From Apostichopus japonicus (lineage: Eukaryota > Echinodermata > Holothuroidea > Aspidochirotida > Stichopodidae), in the NCBI RefSeq assembly GCF_037975245.1, contig NC_092566.1, positions 15,419,001 through 15,483,000 of the forward strand: 64,000 nt of DNA. Reading direction: 5' to 3'. The position numbers and the translations under genes are program-made. Shown piece by piece: positions 62,168 through 64,000 of this stretch. Under the pieces are notes generated by a model, which was given only the letters and a program-made list of their open reading frames with translations, was not told the DNA's origin and made no database searches. Positions within the stretch are counted from its first letter, which is position 1. Every line of letters starts with the position of its first letter.

Positions 62168-62945
62168 TGGTCACAATGAATGTGTGTAACTTAAACAGCT
62201 CCCACTTATATAATGATCCCGAGTTATCGGGTTATTTGATCCCAGAGTGTTCACACTTCAACCTAGATCGCCCTTGTGAAGGAGATCACGATTGTGGCTT
62301 CTGATCCTGAGTGTCTAGGCGAGCATTCGTCACAATGATTGAATGTAACTTAAACAGCTCACACTCTTATAAAGATCCCCGAGTTATCGGATTATGTGAT
62401 ACCCGTGTGTTCACACTTCAACCTAGATCGCCCTTGTGAAGGAGATCACGACTGCGGCTTTTGATCTTGAGTGTAGAGCGAGCATTTGTTTCAATGATTG
62501 TGTGTACCTTAAATAGCTCCCACTCTTATATAGATCCCCGAGTTATCGGATCATTTGATCCTCGAGTGTTCACACTTCAACCTAGATCGACCTTGTGAAG
62601 GAGATCACGATTGCGGCTTCTGATCCTGAGTGTCTAGGCGAGCATTCGTCACAATGATTGAGTGTGTAACTTAAGCAGCTCCCACTCTTATATAGATCCT
62701 CGAGTTATCGCATTATGTGATCCCGAGTGTTCACACCACAACCTAGATCGCCATTTTGAAGGAGATCACGATTGCGGCTTGTGATCCTTAATGCGAGCAT
62801 TCGTCACAATGATTGTGTGTAACTTAAACAGCTCCCACTCTTATGTAGATCCCGAGTTATTGGCTTATGTTATCCACAAGTGTTCACACTTCAACCTAGG
62901 GGGGATCACGATTGCGGATTCTGATCCTGAGTGTAGCGGCGAGCG
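62168..62945 (+). repeat. About 160-bp tandem repeat, five copies
   Basis: The unit contains GTCACAATGATTGTGTGTAA, AACAGCTCCCACTCTTATA, GATCCCGAGTTATCGG, TGTTCACACTTCAACCTAG, GGAGATCACGATTGCGGCTT and GATCCTGAGTGT. Starts fall near 62170, 62330, 62488, 62648 and 62805. The last copy is shortened after CAACCTAG. Confidence 0.93.
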
Positions 62946-63757
62946 TTCCGTCCACACGACAAAGTTGATTTGCCGTTGCGGTGACAAATCTTCCTTGCGT
63001 TCTCAAATTTCGACTACGTTTGCGGCTTCAAATGAGTAACGTAATACGTTTCAAGAGTTCTCGAAATGATTGTATTACAAGCCCCGTAACACCAGCACTA
63101 ACCTGTTGCTATTTAATTCTATCATTAATCTATTCTGCTTAACTTGGAGGCCATATAGTTTTACGTTCAATATCCGTGTGTTTCTGCAAAATAATGGATG
63201 AACAAAGGATTTGAAATTCCTTCTCCGTTATAACCGTTAAATACTTTAATCTTAATGTCAAATTGAAGCAACCCCTAACGTTCCCCCTTTTTGTGTTCTT
63301 GTGCATAAATCCCTGTCAATGATTAACCTTGAAATGTTTACCACATCGGTTAAAAAGATAAAAACCATAAGCATAGAGAACCCGTATGGCAGGATCATGG
63401 ATACGTGATGACCAACCTAAACGAATACCAATTTATTCCTGTCAAGACTATGGAAAAAATTCAATCTAATTATAGCAAACAAATTCTACGAGGCCTCACT
63501 TTAATTCTTTTTTTAAGGGTGAAAAAAAAACAGAGGAAAAATTCCGTTCAACCCCGAAAACAGGAACTTGTATACGTGTCGACATTGATTTAATGAATAA
63601 TCTAGACGCAAAACGTTTTTCTAATGTTGATGTTAATGTTGGAATCAATAACACGAGACATCTCCGGTGATCACAGAAGACCAGAATATGCCAGCTTGCA
63701 CTTTTATCAGAACAACATAATCGTAAAATTGAAAATATTTCTTGTCATACTCTAGAC

Positions 63758-63972
63758 CAGGGGTTCCCTAACTGGGGTGCATGAACCCCCAGGGGGTGCG
63801 TGAGTCCATCCCAGGGGGTTCGTGAGACGTTTCTGAAAGTCAAAACTAGAGTACTTTTTGTTGAACTAAATTATATGATATATCAGATTTTAGTTCAACA
63901 AAAAGTACTCTAGTTTTGACTTTCAGAAACGTCTCACGAAACCCCTGGGATGGTCTCACGCACCCCTGGGGG
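63758..63972. mobile_element. Palindromic hAT-like MITE (right end interrupted)
   Basis: It starts CAGGGGTTCCCTAACTGGGG, a common hAT/Charlie-type terminus. The centre is a near-perfect inverted repeat: GTTTCTGAAAGTCAAAACTA..GAACTAAA (about 42 bp) and its complement around a 17-base loop. The right arm stops at CACGCACCCCTGGGGG, where another hAT-like start follows. Confidence 0.82.
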
Positions 63973-64000
63973 CAGGCGCGTAGCCAGGAATTTGCCAAGG
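63973..64000 (+). mobile_element. Start of another hAT-like element, cut by the window end
   Basis: CAGGCGCGTAGCCAGGAATT resembles the CAGxGGCGTAGC terminus and appears inserted in the right arm of the preceding MITE. Confidence 0.45.

Larger units (their letters stand above)
55208..64000 (-). other. Upstream GPCR intron, running off the window
   Basis: More than 8.8 kb with no recognisable TM1-TM4 exon on the minus strand. I looked for a HP-type start after DRY and found none. It holds the listed hAT-like elements, inverted SINEs, a 160-bp tandem array and the TTTTC microsatellite. 59650-61030 shows nothing I can name. Confidence 0.65.

Overview
The window is nuclear DNA from an animal. It is AT-rich, intron-rich and dense in repeats. 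tRNA-derived SINEs, hAT-like and piggyBac-like MITEs and Penelope-type fragments point to an invertebrate, plausibly a marine deuterostome such as an echinoderm. That placement is inference; nothing here fixes the species. No bacterial operon, virus or CRISPR array is present, and most open frames are read-throughs of microsatellites or repeats.

Two real protein genes can be read, and they converge. (1) The plus strand carries the last two coding exons of isovaleryl-CoA dehydrogenase, IVD (1125-1302 and 3437-3579), a mitochondrial enzyme of leucine breakdown; its other exons lie to the left of the window. (2) The minus strand carries the last three coding exons of a tachykinin-receptor-like GPCR: TM5 plus intracellular loop 3 (55057-55207), TM6-TM7 (30598-30794), and helix 8 plus tail with the stop codon (28056-28293). 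Splice phases join cleanly. The two membrane exons hold 50 and 65 whole codons, the same spacing as the matching segments of vertebrate tachykinin receptors. The exons for the N-terminus to TM4 were not found and presumably lie beyond 64000, so this gene covers everything from 28056 to the right edge, including a 24.3-kb intron. I see no gene between 3580 and 28055.

The rest is mobile and repeated DNA. 3.8 kb: a tRNA-derived SINE. 6.0-6.6 kb: a 104-bp tandem repeat. 11.9-13.4 kb: a head-to-tail array of a 372-bp unit, each with a tRNA-like Pol III promoter. 17.1-17.8 kb: a 265-bp inverted-repeat element between long TA tracts. 24.8 and 52.2 kb: Penelope-like ends with a hammerhead-ribozyme-like fold. 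25.7, 32.1-33.1, 57.3, 58.7, 61.0 and 63.8 kb: hAT-like elements, several with 8-bp target duplications and one nested in another. 34.5 and 44.8 kb: two copies of a TTAA-flanked piggyBac-type MITE. 29.4 and 52.6 kb: a long-inverted-repeat MITE, one copy split by a SINE. 40.5 and 56.2 kb: very long pure ATC and TTTTC microsatellites.

The most unusual signal is a set of six very small palindromes (19-34 bp, starting CA and ending TG). Each is flanked by an exact 7-8-bp direct repeat: 6027, 10180, 10240, 28997, 34395 and 45002. The one at 45002 sits inside one piggyBac-type MITE copy and is absent from the other, so a filled and an empty site can be compared directly. They look like genuine insertions far below the size of any MITE family I know.
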